Below are positions 28,522 through 40,535 of a stretch of DNA of 64,000 nucleotides, in pieces; position 1 is the stretch's first letter; each line of letters begins with the position of its first letter. Below the pieces are notes generated by a model. The model was not told the DNA's origin. It made no database searches and saw only the letters and a program-made list of their open reading frames with translations. Made by a program: the position numbers and the translations under genes. The DNA is from Erwinia sp. E602. Lineage in GTDB: Bacteria; Pseudomonadota; Gammaproteobacteria; Enterobacterales; Enterobacteriaceae. The stretch is from positions 930,001 through 994,000 of the forward strand of contig NZ_CP046582.1 in the NCBI RefSeq assembly GCF_018141005.1. The letters are read 5' to 3'.

Positions 28522-29321
28522 TGCTGGAAATACTGTACCAGGATGAGTGGCTGGTGGCGGTCAACAAACCTTCCGGCTGGCTGGTCCACCGCAGCTGGCT
28601 CGATCGCCATGAAACGCAGTTTGTGATGCAGACGGTGCGTGACCAGATTGGCCAGCACGTGTTTACCGTGCATCGTCTCGATCGCCCGACCTCCGGCGTG
28701 CTGCTGATGGCGCTGTCGTCGGAGGTGGCGCGCCTGCTGTCACAGCAGTTTGAGCAGCATCAGCTGCAGAAAACCTACCATGCGGTGGTGCGCGGCTGGC
28801 TGGAGGGCGATGAGACGCTGGACTATCCGCTTACCGAAGAGCTGGATAAAATCGCCGATAAGTTCAGCCAGGAAAAAGCGCCGCAGTCGGCGGTGACCCA
28901 CTGGCGCGGGCTGGCCACGGCCGAGCTGCCGGTGGCCGTCGGTCGGTTTGCCAGCTCGCGCTATTCGCTGGTGGAGATGCTGCCGCAGACCGGGCGTAAA
29001 CATCAGCTGCGCCGGCATATGAGCCATCTGCGCCATCCGATCATCGGCGACAGCAAGCACGGCGACCTGAAGCAGAACCGCAGCGCTGCCACGCACTTTG
29101 GCCTTAATCGCCTGATGCTGCACGCCAGCGAACTGCGCCTTCACCATCCGGTCACCGGCGAGCCGCTGGTGCTGCGTGCCGGGCTGGACGCGGTGTGGCA
29201 GGTGATGATGGAACAGTTTGGCTGGCAGGCCACGCTACCTGACGTGCCGAGGGTTGAGTTGCCGCCGCAAAGTCTGCAGGATATGAACAACTCTGAGCCG
29301 GCGGGCGCCGCTGGCCGGTAA
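28521..29321 (+). CDS. truC: tRNA pseudouridine(65) synthase TruC
   Basis: Isomerises U65 in certain tRNAs. RluA-type fold with the catalytic aspartate Asp54 in HRLDRPTSGVLL, followed by KTYHAVVRGW and the basic segment GRKHQLRRHMSHLRHPI. 266 residues (260 in E. coli). Middle gene of yqcC-truC-yqcA. Confidence 0.95.
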   Translation: MLEILYQDEWLVAVNKPSGWLVHRSWLDRHETQFVMQTVRDQIGQHVFTVHRLDRPTSGVLLMALSSEVARLLSQQFEQHQLQKTYHAVVRGWLEGDETLDYPLTEELDKIADKFSQEKAPQSAVTHWRGLATAELPVAVGRFASSRYSLVEMLPQTGRKHQLRRHMSHLRHPIIGDSKHGDLKQNRSAATHFGLNRLMLHASELRLHHPVTGEPLVLRAGLDAVWQVMMEQFGWQATLPDVPRVELPPQSLQDMNNSEPAGAAGR

Positions 29322-29350
29322 TAACCGCGACCTGAGTAAGGAAGAACAAG

Positions 29351-29800
29351 ATGGCTGAAGTCGGTATTTTTGTAGGCACCGTATACGGTAACGCGCTGCT
29401 GGTGGCGGAAGAGGCCGAGCCGTTGCTGGTGGCGGCCGGCCACCAGGTGAAAATTTACGATGATGCTTCGCTGGCGGACTGGCAGCGTTATGCCGATAAG
29501 GTGGCGCTGGTGATTACCTCCACCACCGGGCAGGGCGACCTGCCGGACAGCATTGCGCCGCTGTTCCACGCGATGAAAGACCAGCTGGGCTACCAGCCGA
29601 CGCTGCGTTACGGCGTGATTGCGCTGGGCGACAGCAGCTACAGCAACTTCTGCGGCGCTGGCAAACAGTTTGACGCGCTGCTGCAGGAGCACAGCGCGGT
29701 GCGCGTGGGCGAGGTGCTGCTGGTGGACGCGGGTGAGAACCCGGAACCGGAAGAGGTCACCTCGCCGTGGGTGGAACAGTGGGCGCAGCTGCTGAAATAA
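29351..29800 (+). CDS. yqcA: Flavodoxin-like protein YqcA
   Basis: A single-domain FMN-binding flavodoxin of the MioC/YqcA type, 149 residues. The phosphate loop is GTVYGNA near residue 10, the second FMN loop is [12 protein letters not shown] and the third is [13 protein letters not shown]. An electron carrier role is inferred; partners are unknown. Third gene of the yqcC operon; convergent with barA. Confidence 0.93.
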   Translation: MAEVGIFVGTVYGNALLVAEEAEPLLVAAGHQVKIYDDASLADWQRYADKVALVITSTTGQGDLPDSIAPLFHAMKDQLGYQPTLRYGVIALGDSSYSNFCGAGKQFDALLQEHSAVRVGEVLLVDAGENPEPEEVTSPWVEQWAQLLK

Positions 29801-29850
29801 AACTGCTGCCGGGCGATGCCCGGCAAAAGTTGGGCTGACCTGCCCGCTGC

Positions 29851-29911
29851 CGACAGAGAGACCGGTGTTCCCGGTGCTGCACGCCAGCCGGGAACACCGG
29901 CAGCTCTGTCG
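29851..29911. repeat. Long perfect hairpin between yqcA and barA
   Basis: Arms 29851-29858 and 29904-29911 (8 bp), then 29862-29874 and 29888-29900 (13 bp), pair perfectly around a three-base internal loop and a 13-base terminal loop. It lies between the ends of the convergent yqcA and barA genes, 50 bases after the yqcA stop. A smaller hairpin (TGCCGGGC/GCCCGGCA) precedes it near 29806-29825. There is no T-run. It may stop transcripts, protect 3' ends, or be a remnant of a mobile palindromic repeat. Confidence 0.7.
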
Positions 29912-29943
29912 GGAGGTGGCACCGTTACCGTCCCTGCCATGCC

Positions 29944-32670
29944 TTACAGCTTCAGACGTTTCTTCGCCAGCCCCGCCACGTTTTCCATCTCGTCCAGCAG
30001 TTCAAACAGCTCCGGCTCCACCGCCGCAATATCCTGCTGCTGGCGCAGGCCCTGCTCCAGCTGCTGGCAAAGCTGCTTCATACGCGGCACGCCGCTGTAG
30101 CTGGCGCTGCCGTGCAGCTTGTGAATGATATCGCGCAGGCTGGCGGCGTTGTTCTCCGCCATCGACTCCTCCACCAGTCTCTGCACCTCGGGCAGGAAAT
30201 CCACCAGCATCCGCAGCAGATCTTCCGCCAGGTCGGGCTTATTGGCGGCCTGGCGCAGCGCCAGCGACCAGTCCAGCGAGGCCGGCACGTCGATTACCGG
30301 TAGCCGTTCGCCACCCTGCGGCAGGGCATAGCGTGCCAGCAGCACGCTCAGCTTCTGCTCGTCGATCGGTTTTGCCAGATAGTCATTCATCCCCGCGTGG
30401 ATCAGCTGTTCGCGTTCCCCCTCCAGCGCGTGGGCGGTGACGGCGACGATCGGCGTGGTTGCATGCTGTGGCAGGGCGCGGATCGCCTCGCTGGCGCGCA
30501 GGCCGTCGATGTCCGGCATCTGGATATCCATCAGAATAATGTCCAGCTTCTGCAGCCGCGCCTGCTGGATCGCCGCTTCACCGCTGTCGCACAGCACGAT
30601 CTCCTCGGCCTGCTCCTCCAGCAGGGCACCAATCAGCTTAAGGTTGGCCGGATTATCATCCACCGCCATCACCCGCAGCGGCAGACGCGTATGCAGCGGC
30701 TGCGGTCGGCTCTCCCGCGAATGGTAGTCGACCAGCGCGGGCAGCAGCCGGGTCATCGACAGCGGCTTAACCAGGCAGGCGGTCACCCCGCGCGCTTTCA
30801 GCTCTTCAGACCACATCTGCATCTGGAAAGGCAGCGCCAGAATCAGGTTGTCGGCGCGCTGCAGCAGCGGTTTCAGCTGCTCGCCGCCTAGCCCGGCCTC
30901 CGGCACCGCGCTGACCGGCATCCCCAGCAGCAGCACGTCAAAGTGGGCGTCCGGCAACTCCTCCAGCGTCGGGCTGTAGCTGACGTGCATCGGCGTGGCG
31001 TTGAGCATCTCGAGCGTGGCGCGCGCCGCCGCCACGTTGGCCTCAACGTAGGCCAGCCGGTGCCCGGCAATGCAGTCCATCACCCGCGGGTCGCTGGCGG
31101 CGTTAGGGTTCAGCGCCAGGTTGATATGGAACCAGAAGGTCGAACCGTGGTTCAGCCGGCTGTGGAAGGAGATCTCACCGCCCATCTCACCCACCAGCCT
31201 CTGCGTGATCACCAGCCCCAGCCCGGTGCCGCCGTGGCGGCGTGAGATGCTGGCGTCCGCCTGGCGAAAGGCCTGGAACAGCTGGGACTGCTGTTTCTCG
31301 GAAATTCCGATGCCGCTGTCGTGGATCTGCACCTCCAGCTCCATGCGATTATTGCTCAGCGCGCGTTTCTCCACCCGGATATCGACGTTGCCGCGCTCGG
31401 TGAATTTAATCGCGTTACCCAGCAGGTTGACCACGATCTGCTGCAGGCGCAGCGGATCGCCGATGGCGTTATCCGGCACGTCACTCTGAATATTCAGCGT
31501 CAGCTCCAGCCCTTTCTCATGCGCCGACTGTGCCAGCAGCACCACCACTTCATCCAGCGTGGCGCGCAGCGGGAACGGAATGGTCTCCAGCACCAGCTTG
31601 CCGGCCTCCAGCTTGGAGAAGTCCAGCACGTCGTTAATGATGCTCAGCAGGTTGTTGGCCGAGCGTTCGATGGTGTTGAGATAGTCACGCTGGGTGGTGT
31701 TCAGCGCGGTTTTCAGCGTCTGGCGGGTAAAGCCGATCACGCCGTTGAGCGGGGTGCGCAGCTCGTGGGACATATTGGCGAGGAACTCGGACTTGATGCG
31801 CGCCGCTTCCTGGGCGCGTTTTTTCGCCAGGTCCAGCTCAACGTTCTGGATCTCCATCTGCTCCAGCGTTTCCCGCAGGTCGGAGGTTGCCTGGTCGATG
31901 TTCTGCTGCATCTCTTCGTGGTAAGCGGTCAGCGACATTGCCATCGAGTTAATGCCGTTTTTCAGCACGTCGAGTTCGCCGAGCATATAGCCTTCGACCC
32001 GGCTGTCGAGCTGGCCGCGACGGATGCGGTCGACGGTGCTGACCATATTGCGGATCGGTCCGGTGACGTCACGCATCAGCCGGTAGGCGAACAGCATGGC
32101 GATGCACAGGCACAGCAGCAGCAGCAGGGTGGAGATGAATACCTCTTTGTACTGCTGCAGCCGCACCGACTGCAGGTCGAGTTCAATCACCACGTAGCCC
32201 AGCGGATTGCCGGTTGGCTTCGCCTCCTGCCCCGGGGACTCATCGGGGAAGTAGCTTTCCGAAAGGATCGGCGTGCGCAGGATCACCGAATTGCCGTGCC
32301 GCTCTTTTAAGTATTTTCCACTGAGCGGCGCATGGTCCGGCAGGCGTAGCAGATCGGGCGACTGATGGTAGTTCGAGGTGACGAACAGCTGATTTTTATC
32401 GTCGAATACCGAGATTGCCCGCACAATTTCTGAATGACGACGGTGCAGCAGGCTGACCAGCTGACGCACGGACTCGCGGCTGTGAAAGGTCATGCCATAC
32501 TCGCTGGAGACCGCCAGCGGTTCAATGATGTTGGTACCGGCATCGGTAAGCTGACGCTGCAGTTCGTTATAACGGTTGACCACGAAAAAGGTCGACAGCA
32601 GCAGCCCGATCATCAACGTGGGGGCGAGTATCAGAATCATCATGCGCGCCCGCAGGCTGTATTTGGTCAT
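29944..32670 (-). CDS. barA: Hybrid sensor histidine kinase BarA
   Basis: A tripartite sensor kinase that phosphorylates the regulator UvrY, activating csrB/csrC. Two membrane helices (about 11-31 and 177-197) bracket a periplasmic domain; HAMP follows to about 250. The kinase core has His302 in [15 protein letters not shown] and ATP-lid motifs DSGIGI and GGTGLGL; a degenerate receiver-like region comes next, then a receiver with Asp715 in LMDIQMPD, and a C-terminal HPt with His850 in IIHKLHGS. 908 residues (918 in E. coli). ATG 32670 matches the family start. The divergent neighbour here should be rlmD, which is decayed. Confidence 0.96.
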   Translation of the reverse strand: MTKYSLRARMMILILAPTLMIGLLLSTFFVVNRYNELQRQLTDAGTNIIEPLAVSSEYGMTFHSRESVRQLVSLLHRRHSEIVRAISVFDDKNQLFVTSNYHQSPDLLRLPDHAPLSGKYLKERHGNSVILRTPILSESYFPDESPGQEAKPTGNPLGYVVIELDLQSVRLQQYKEVFISTLLLLLCLCIAMLFAYRLMRDVTGPIRNMVSTVDRIRRGQLDSRVEGYMLGELDVLKNGINSMAMSLTAYHEEMQQNIDQATSDLRETLEQMEIQNVELDLAKKRAQEAARIKSEFLANMSHELRTPLNGVIGFTRQTLKTALNTTQRDYLNTIERSANNLLSIINDVLDFSKLEAGKLVLETIPFPLRATLDEVVVLLAQSAHEKGLELTLNIQSDVPDNAIGDPLRLQQIVVNLLGNAIKFTERGNVDIRVEKRALSNNRMELEVQIHDSGIGISEKQQSQLFQAFRQADASISRRHGGTGLGLVITQRLVGEMGGEISFHSRLNHGSTFWFHINLALNPNAASDPRVMDCIAGHRLAYVEANVAAARATLEMLNATPMHVSYSPTLEELPDAHFDVLLLGMPVSAVPEAGLGGEQLKPLLQRADNLILALPFQMQMWSEELKARGVTACLVKPLSMTRLLPALVDYHSRESRPQPLHTRLPLRVMAVDDNPANLKLIGALLEEQAEEIVLCDSGEAAIQQARLQKLDIILMDIQMPDIDGLRASEAIRALPQHATTPIVAVTAHALEGEREQLIHAGMNDYLAKPIDEQKLSVLLARYALPQGGERLPVIDVPASLDWSLALRQAANKPDLAEDLLRMLVDFLPEVQRLVEESMAENNAASLRDIIHKLHGSASYSGVPRMKQLCQQLEQGLRQQQDIAAVEPELFELLDEMENVAGLAKKRLKL

Positions 32671-32792
32671 GCTGTATTCCCTGTGCGAGGCCTGGGCGAT
32701 CCTTCGCCGAGCGGGTGCGTCCTGGCCGAATCCCGGGTCGCCGGAGGGCGACGGTGGATGATTGCCACCGCCGTGAGCCAGCGGTGAAACGA

Positions 32793-33471
32793 ATGACGCA
32801 ATTCTACTCTCTCTGCGCCGGAACTGGCAGCCCAAAAGCCGCGCATCATAAAGAGGTTTTGGTCCGCTGAGCGGGACTGAGCTGGGCGATATCTGCGAAT
32901 GCCCTGTTCTGGTGCCTCGTTATGGAGCAAGCCCTGCGCCTTGCACCGTTTTAGCGTGCAGCGTGCGTGCGCACTGACGGCGTTAATATGTTCAGCGGCG
33001 AAGGCGGCGTCAGGCGCAGGCATTCAGCGAAGTTTAGCGTAAAACTGGAACGGTTTTCGCATAAGCATCAGCTGCCACGAACCCGGCGATGGCTGACGCA
33101 ATGCGAAACGCCCTGCAGGCAGGGGGTCGTTGCTGCGTTATCATCCCTGATGCGAGTCGCCTGACGAGTCGGCAGAAATGGCCTACACTGCCCTGGATAA
33201 GGCCGACAGCGACAGAATTGCGTGCTGTTTTACCGCTTCACAATGGGAAGTTTTACTCTCACAACCGGAAAAGTGGCTTAAAATGTCGCAGGTGTGGAGG
33301 GCGTTGCAGCATTCGGGGGGAAGGCTGCGTATAATGTTTCGCTGAACAGAATGAAGACGGGCATGGGACGGTCAGAGAGTACTGACGTCCGGCTACCAAA
33401 TGGGAACGGGTCAGGGTGCGCGGCGGGGTGTGATATCGCGCGTGCCGGGGCTCATGGTGCTGTTTAGCCGA
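32793..33471 (+). pseudogene. rlmD: Decayed rlmD (23S rRNA m5U1939 methyltransferase)
   Basis: Between barA and relA E. coli has rlmD (about 1.3 kb). Here 839 bases separate the two genes and no frame encodes the enzyme. The expected ends remain: ATG 32793 starts MTQFYS, like the RlmD N-terminus MAQFYS, and 33454-33471 encode MVLFSR, like its C-terminus. The two pieces are in different frames, and the first meets a stop within 30 codons. No SAM or iron-sulfur motif of the family is intact; TGTGGAGGGCGTTGCAGCAT near 33293 faintly recalls the CGGC region. The end matches are short, so the call rests on both ends plus position. Confidence 0.5.
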
Positions 33472-33509
33472 AAAGGGTCCCCCGAACCGGGGGGCGTGCA
33501 GGAGAGGAT

Positions 33510-35744
33510 ATGGTTGCGGTAAGAAGTGCACATCTGAATACGGCCGGTGAGTTTGCGCCCGACCAGTGGATCACCAGTCTGGGGATCGCTAACCAACAGT
33601 CATGTGAACGTCTGGCCGAAACCTGGCGCTATTGTGAAACGGCGACCCAGGACCATCCGGACGCCACGCTGCTGCTGTGGCGCGGCGTGGAGATGGTGGA
33701 GATCCTCTCCATGCTCAGCATGGATCTTGAAACCCTGCAGGCCTCGCTGCTGTTCCCGCTGGCCGACGCCGGGGTAGTCAGCGAAGCGGTGCTGGAAGAG
33801 CATTTCGGCAAGGCTATCGTGCTGCTGGTGCACGGCGTGCGCGATATGGACGCCATCCGCCAGCTGAAAGCCACCCATAACGACTCGATGGCCTCCGAGC
33901 AGGTGGATAACGTGCGCCGCATGCTGCTGGCGATGGTGGAAGATTTCCGCTGCGTGGTGATCAAGCTGGCGGAGCGCATCGCCCACCTGCGTGAGGTGAA
34001 GGACGCGCCGGAAGACGAGCGCGTGCTGGCGGCGAAAGAGTGCACCAATATTTACGCCCCGCTGGCCAACCGCCTCGGCATCGGCCAGCTGAAGTGGGAG
34101 CTGGAAGACTTCTGCTTCCGCTACCTGCACCCCGATGAATACAAACGCATTGCCAAACTGCTGCACGAGCGGCGCATCGATCGCGAAGGCTATATTGATA
34201 CCTTCGTCGAGTCACTGCGCGCGGAGATCAAGAAAGAGGGTGTCAAGGCCGAGGTGTATGGCCGGCCGAAACATATCTACAGCATCTGGCGCAAGATGCA
34301 GAAAAAGGCGCTGGCCTTTGACGAGCTGTTCGACGTGCGCGCGGTGCGCATCGTCGCCGAACGCCTGCAGGACTGCTATGGCGCGCTGGGTATCGTGCAT
34401 ACGCTGTATCGCCACCTGCCGAACGAGTTTGATGACTATGTCGCTAACCCGAAGCCCAACGGCTATCAGTCGATCCACACCGTGGTGCTCGGGCCGAAGG
34501 GCAAAACCGTTGAAATTCAGATCCGCACCCGGCAGATGCATGAAGATGCCGAGCTGGGGGTGGCCGCCCACTGGAAGTATAAAGAGGGCTCAACCTCCGG
34601 CAGTGCCCGTGGGGCGTCCGGCCATGAAGGGCGCATTGCCTGGCTGCGTAAGCTGATTACCTGGCAGGAAGAGATGGCGGATTCGGGCGAAATGCTCGAT
34701 GAAGTTCGCAGCCAGGTGTTTGATGACCGGGTCTACGTGTTTACCCCGAAAGGCGACGTGGTCGACCTGCCGGCCGGCTCGACGCCGCTCGACTTCGCCT
34801 ACCATATCCACAGTGATATCGGCCACCGCTGCATCGGCGCCAAGATCGGTGGACGCATCGTGCCGTTCACCTATCAGCTGCAGATGGGCGATCAGATCGA
34901 CATTATCACCCAGAAACAGCCGAATCCGAGCCGCGACTGGCTGAACCCGAACCTTGGTTACATTACCACCAGCCGCGGACGCTCGAAGATCCACGCCTGG
35001 TTCCGCAAGCAGGATCGCGATAAGAACATCATCGCCGGGCGGCAGATCCTTGACAGCGAGCTGGATCATCTCGATATCAGCCTGAAGGACGCCGAGCGGC
35101 TGCTGCTGCCGCGCTATAACTTCCATACCCTCGATGAACTGCTGGCGGCCATCGGTGGCGGCGATATTCGCCTCAACCAGATGAGTAACTACCTGCAGTC
35201 GAAGCTCAACAAGCCGAGCGCCGAAGAGGAAGATCGCGAAGCGCTGCGCCAGCTGACGCAGAAAACCGCCAGCAGCGTGCCGCGCAGCAAAGAGAGCGGC
35301 AGGGTGGTGGTGGAAGGGGTCGGCAACCTGATGCACCACATCGCCCGCTGCTGCCAGCCGATCCCCGGCGACGACATCACCGGTTTTATCACCCAGGGGC
35401 GCGGCATTTCGATCCACCGTGCCGACTGTGACCAGCTGGCCGATCTGATGTCACATGCGCCGGAGCGCATTGTTGACGCGGTGTGGGGGGAAACCTATTC
35501 CAGCGGTTATTCGCTGGTGGTGCGTGTTACGGCCAACGATCGTAGCGGCCTGTTACGCGATATCACCACCATCCTTGCCAATGAGAAGGTCAACGTGCTG
35601 GGCGTCTCCAGCCACAGCGACACCAAAAAGCAGCTGGCGACCATCGATATGGATATCGAGATCTATAACCAGCAGGTGCTGAGCCGGGTGCTGGCAAGAC
35701 TCAACCAGGTGCCGGATATTATCGATGCGAAACGTCTGCATTAA
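33510..35744 (+). CDS. relA: GTP pyrophosphokinase RelA, (p)ppGpp synthetase I
   Basis: Makes (p)ppGpp from GTP/GDP and ATP on ribosomes stalled by uncharged tRNA. 744 residues, exactly the E. coli length. Inactive hydrolase-like N-terminal domain, then synthetase domain (about 190-390, with YGRPKHIYSIWRKM and NPKPNGYQSIHTVV), TGS domain (about 405-465, VYVFTPKGDVVDLPAGSTPLDF), zinc-finger region with HHIARCCQPIPGD, and C-terminal ACT/RRM domain. AGGAGAGG stands close upstream, preceded by a CCCCCG/CGGGGG hairpin at about 33479-33495. The upstream rlmD is decayed and the downstream mazEF is absent. Confidence 0.98.
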   Translation: MVAVRSAHLNTAGEFAPDQWITSLGIANQQSCERLAETWRYCETATQDHPDATLLLWRGVEMVEILSMLSMDLETLQASLLFPLADAGVVSEAVLEEHFGKAIVLLVHGVRDMDAIRQLKATHNDSMASEQVDNVRRMLLAMVEDFRCVVIKLAERIAHLREVKDAPEDERVLAAKECTNIYAPLANRLGIGQLKWELEDFCFRYLHPDEYKRIAKLLHERRIDREGYIDTFVESLRAEIKKEGVKAEVYGRPKHIYSIWRKMQKKALAFDELFDVRAVRIVAERLQDCYGALGIVHTLYRHLPNEFDDYVANPKPNGYQSIHTVVLGPKGKTVEIQIRTRQMHEDAELGVAAHWKYKEGSTSGSARGASGHEGRIAWLRKLITWQEEMADSGEMLDEVRSQVFDDRVYVFTPKGDVVDLPAGSTPLDFAYHIHSDIGHRCIGAKIGGRIVPFTYQLQMGDQIDIITQKQPNPSRDWLNPNLGYITTSRGRSKIHAWFRKQDRDKNIIAGRQILDSELDHLDISLKDAERLLLPRYNFHTLDELLAAIGGGDIRLNQMSNYLQSKLNKPSAEEEDREALRQLTQKTASSVPRSKESGRVVVEGVGNLMHHIARCCQPIPGDDITGFITQGRGISIHRADCDQLADLMSHAPERIVDAVWGETYSSGYSLVVRVTANDRSGLLRDITTILANEKVNVLGVSSHSDTKKQLATIDMDIEIYNQQVLSRVLARLNQVPDIIDAKRLH

Positions 35745-35810
35745 CTGGCTGGGTGGCGGAGGTGCTGCTGTTGCAGGCATTATGTCGCTGCAGGTTCCGG
35801 TGCTCTGGTC

Positions 35811-35912
35811 GGCCGCTGGCGACAGATCGCCGGGACGCCGTAAACACCTCCCTGTGGGCTCGGATGCCGCATCCTTGCGGCATACGCCCGGCTAACCTGC
35901 TCGCCAGCGGCC
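35811..35912. repeat. 102-bp palindromic-ended repeat, copy 1
   Basis: The element is bounded by a perfect 12-bp inverted repeat, GGCCGCTGGCGA at 35811-35822 and TCGCCAGCGGCC at 35901-35912. Inside is an ATGCCGCA/TGCGGCAT hairpin (near 35863-35883). Read on the minus strand it contains a CAGGGAGGTG Shine-Dalgarno-like block. A second copy lies 163 bases downstream with only two differences. The size and ends fit a non-autonomous palindromic element (MITE or REP/BIME-like). No transposase is nearby. Confidence 0.8.
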
Positions 35913-35973
35913 TCCCTTCTTGCATTTGTGTGGCTGTTCTAAGGGCGTAGCTTCTCCTTCTGGTGCCAGGTTC

Positions 35974-36075
35974 GGCCGCTGGCGACAGAACGCCGGGACG
36001 CCGTAAACACCTCCCTGTGGGCTCGGATGCCGCATCCTTGCGGCATACGCCCGGCTAACCTGCTCGCCAGCGCCC
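35974..36075. repeat. 102-bp palindromic-ended repeat, copy 2
   Basis: Same element as 35811-35912 and in the same orientation, with two base changes (one inside, one in the right end, so the terminal repeat is 11 of 12). The flanking bases of the two copies are also partly alike, pointing to a tandem duplication of a unit of about 163 bases rather than two separate insertions. Confidence 0.8.
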
Positions 36076-36175
36076 TCCCTTTCTGCCTGTTGTATCGCTG
36101 TTTTTAACGTTTAAAATACTGGCTTCGAAGTAAAAGCTGGATATGCTTTCACAGCGATTTCCGTTGTTACGGGCA

Positions 36176-36278
36176 ATCGGGTATATCCGGTTTAGCGGAC
36201 CGTCGGCGGCCAGGGATGGCCGCCGCCGAGCGCACATGGATGTGTTTATAGCGTGTCCGCGTTCCGGATATACCCGAT
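36176..36278. repeat. Nested palindromic element upstream of mazG
   Basis: A perfect 15-bp inverted repeat (36176-36190 with 36264-36278) encloses a second pair, GCGGAC (36195-36200) with GTCCGC (36255-36260), and an inner 8-bp hairpin GGCGGCCA/TGGCCGCC (36205-36212 with 36217-36224). The element is about 103 bases and does not resemble the neighbouring 102-bp repeats. It ends 77 bases before the mazG start and may lie in its leader transcript. Looks like a non-coding palindromic repeat family. Confidence 0.75.
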
Positions 36279-36355
36279 ACGCCATGCACCGGAACCATCA
36301 GCGACTTGCTCTTCAGCAGTGATTTGTTATTTCTCACAATTAAATGGATAAAACT

Positions 36356-37138
36356 ATGACTTCTCTCGATCGCCTGCTGGGCATCATGAAAACCCTGCGT
36401 GACCCTGAGCACGGCTGCCCGTGGGATCGCGAGCAGACCTTTGCCACCATCGCACCCTATACGCTGGAAGAGACCTATGAGGTGATCGACGCGATCAACC
36501 GCGCCGATTTCGACGACCTGCGCGGCGAACTGGGCGATCTGCTGTTTCAGGTGGTGTTCTATGCGCAGATGGCGCAGGAGCAGGGGCGTTTCGACTTTAA
36601 CGACATCTGCACCGCCATCAGCGACAAGCTGGAGCGCCGCCACCCGCATATCTTTGCCGGTGCACAAGCCGGCAGCAGCGCCGAGGTGCTGGTCAACTGG
36701 GAGCAGATTAAAAGCGAGGAGCGGGCGGATAAGGCGCAGCACTCGGCGCTGGACGATATTCCCGCCGCGCTGCCGGCGCTGATGCGCGCGCACAAAATCC
36801 AGAAGCGCTGCAGCAACGTCGGCTTCGACTGGACCACCCTCGGGCCGGTGCTGGACAAAGTGTATGAAGAGATCGACGAGGTGATGCACGAAGCGAAGCA
36901 GGCGGTGATCGATGAGCAGAAGCTGGAAGAGGAGATTGGCGATCTGCTGTTTGCCACGGTCAATCTGTCGCGCCATCTGGGCAAAAAAGCCGAAACCGCG
37001 CTGCAAAAGGCCAACACCAAATTTGAACGCCGCTTCCGCCAGGTTGAGCAGATTATCACCGCTCAGGGGATGAGTATGCCGCAGGCGACGCTGGAGCAGA
37101 TGGAGGCCGCGTGGCAGCAGGTAAAGTCAGAGGAATAA
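36356..37138 (+). CDS. mazG: Nucleoside triphosphate pyrophosphohydrolase MazG
   Basis: Hydrolyses (d)NTPs to monophosphates and pyrophosphate, and in E. coli limits (p)ppGpp effects. Two tandem MazG all-helical domains are visible: residues about 20-110 with TLEETYEVIDAI and ELGDLLFQVVF, and about 150-240 with KVYEEIDEVMHE and EEIGDLLFATVNL, each with the Mg-binding EExxE plus D pattern. 260 residues from ATG 36356; an ATG four codons earlier (36344) is possible. Neither has a clear ribosome site. mazEF, usually between relA and mazG in E. coli, is missing. Confidence 0.95.
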   Translation: MTSLDRLLGIMKTLRDPEHGCPWDREQTFATIAPYTLEETYEVIDAINRADFDDLRGELGDLLFQVVFYAQMAQEQGRFDFNDICTAISDKLERRHPHIFAGAQAGSSAEVLVNWEQIKSEERADKAQHSALDDIPAALPALMRAHKIQKRCSNVGFDWTTLGPVLDKVYEEIDEVMHEAKQAVIDEQKLEEEIGDLLFATVNLSRHLGKKAETALQKANTKFERRFRQVEQIITAQGMSMPQATLEQMEAAWQQVKSEE

Positions 37139-37316
37139 TTGGCTGACACGATTCAACAAAAATGTGACGCGCGTCAACCTTCTGCGTGGCGAAATCAGGT
37201 AATGTCAGGGCGGTAAATGCGGTGGCGGTAACACAACCGGAAACGATCAATTGTCGTTCCGGGGTGTTTCGGGTATACTATTTTCCCGTCCTGGTATTTC
37301 ATTCCATCGTCTTTAA

Positions 37317-40350
<3,034 letters not shown>

Positions 40351-40393
40351 GCTGCGTTAATCCCCGCCGTCACCGGCGCGGAATAACCGACAA

Positions 40394-40420
40394 AACCCCG
40401 TCTGCGGACGGGGTTTTTTT
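40394..40420 (+). terminator. Intrinsic terminator after eno
   Basis: AACCCCGTC (40394-40402) pairs with GACGGGGTT (40407-40415) around TGCG, and T continues to 40420. Confidence 0.9.
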
Positions 40421-40535
40421 ATGCCTGTCGCTACACAAATTCTGGCACCCGGCCTGCCGCCGAGGCTAAAGTTCCCGCCGTTGTTAACCGATAATCAGTG
40501 GTGTCCGCCATCCTCCCCACTACAGAGTGAGCACC

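Noticed and set aside
33089..33334. 81-codon open frame with CxxC motifs upstream of relA
   Set aside because: No ribosome site, odd composition, and it lies in the decayed rlmD interval; the cysteine pattern is more likely chance or rlmD debris.
35745..36355. Possible remnant of mazEF between relA and mazG
   Set aside because: No frame resembles MazE or MazF; the interval is made of palindromic repeats and AT-rich sequence.
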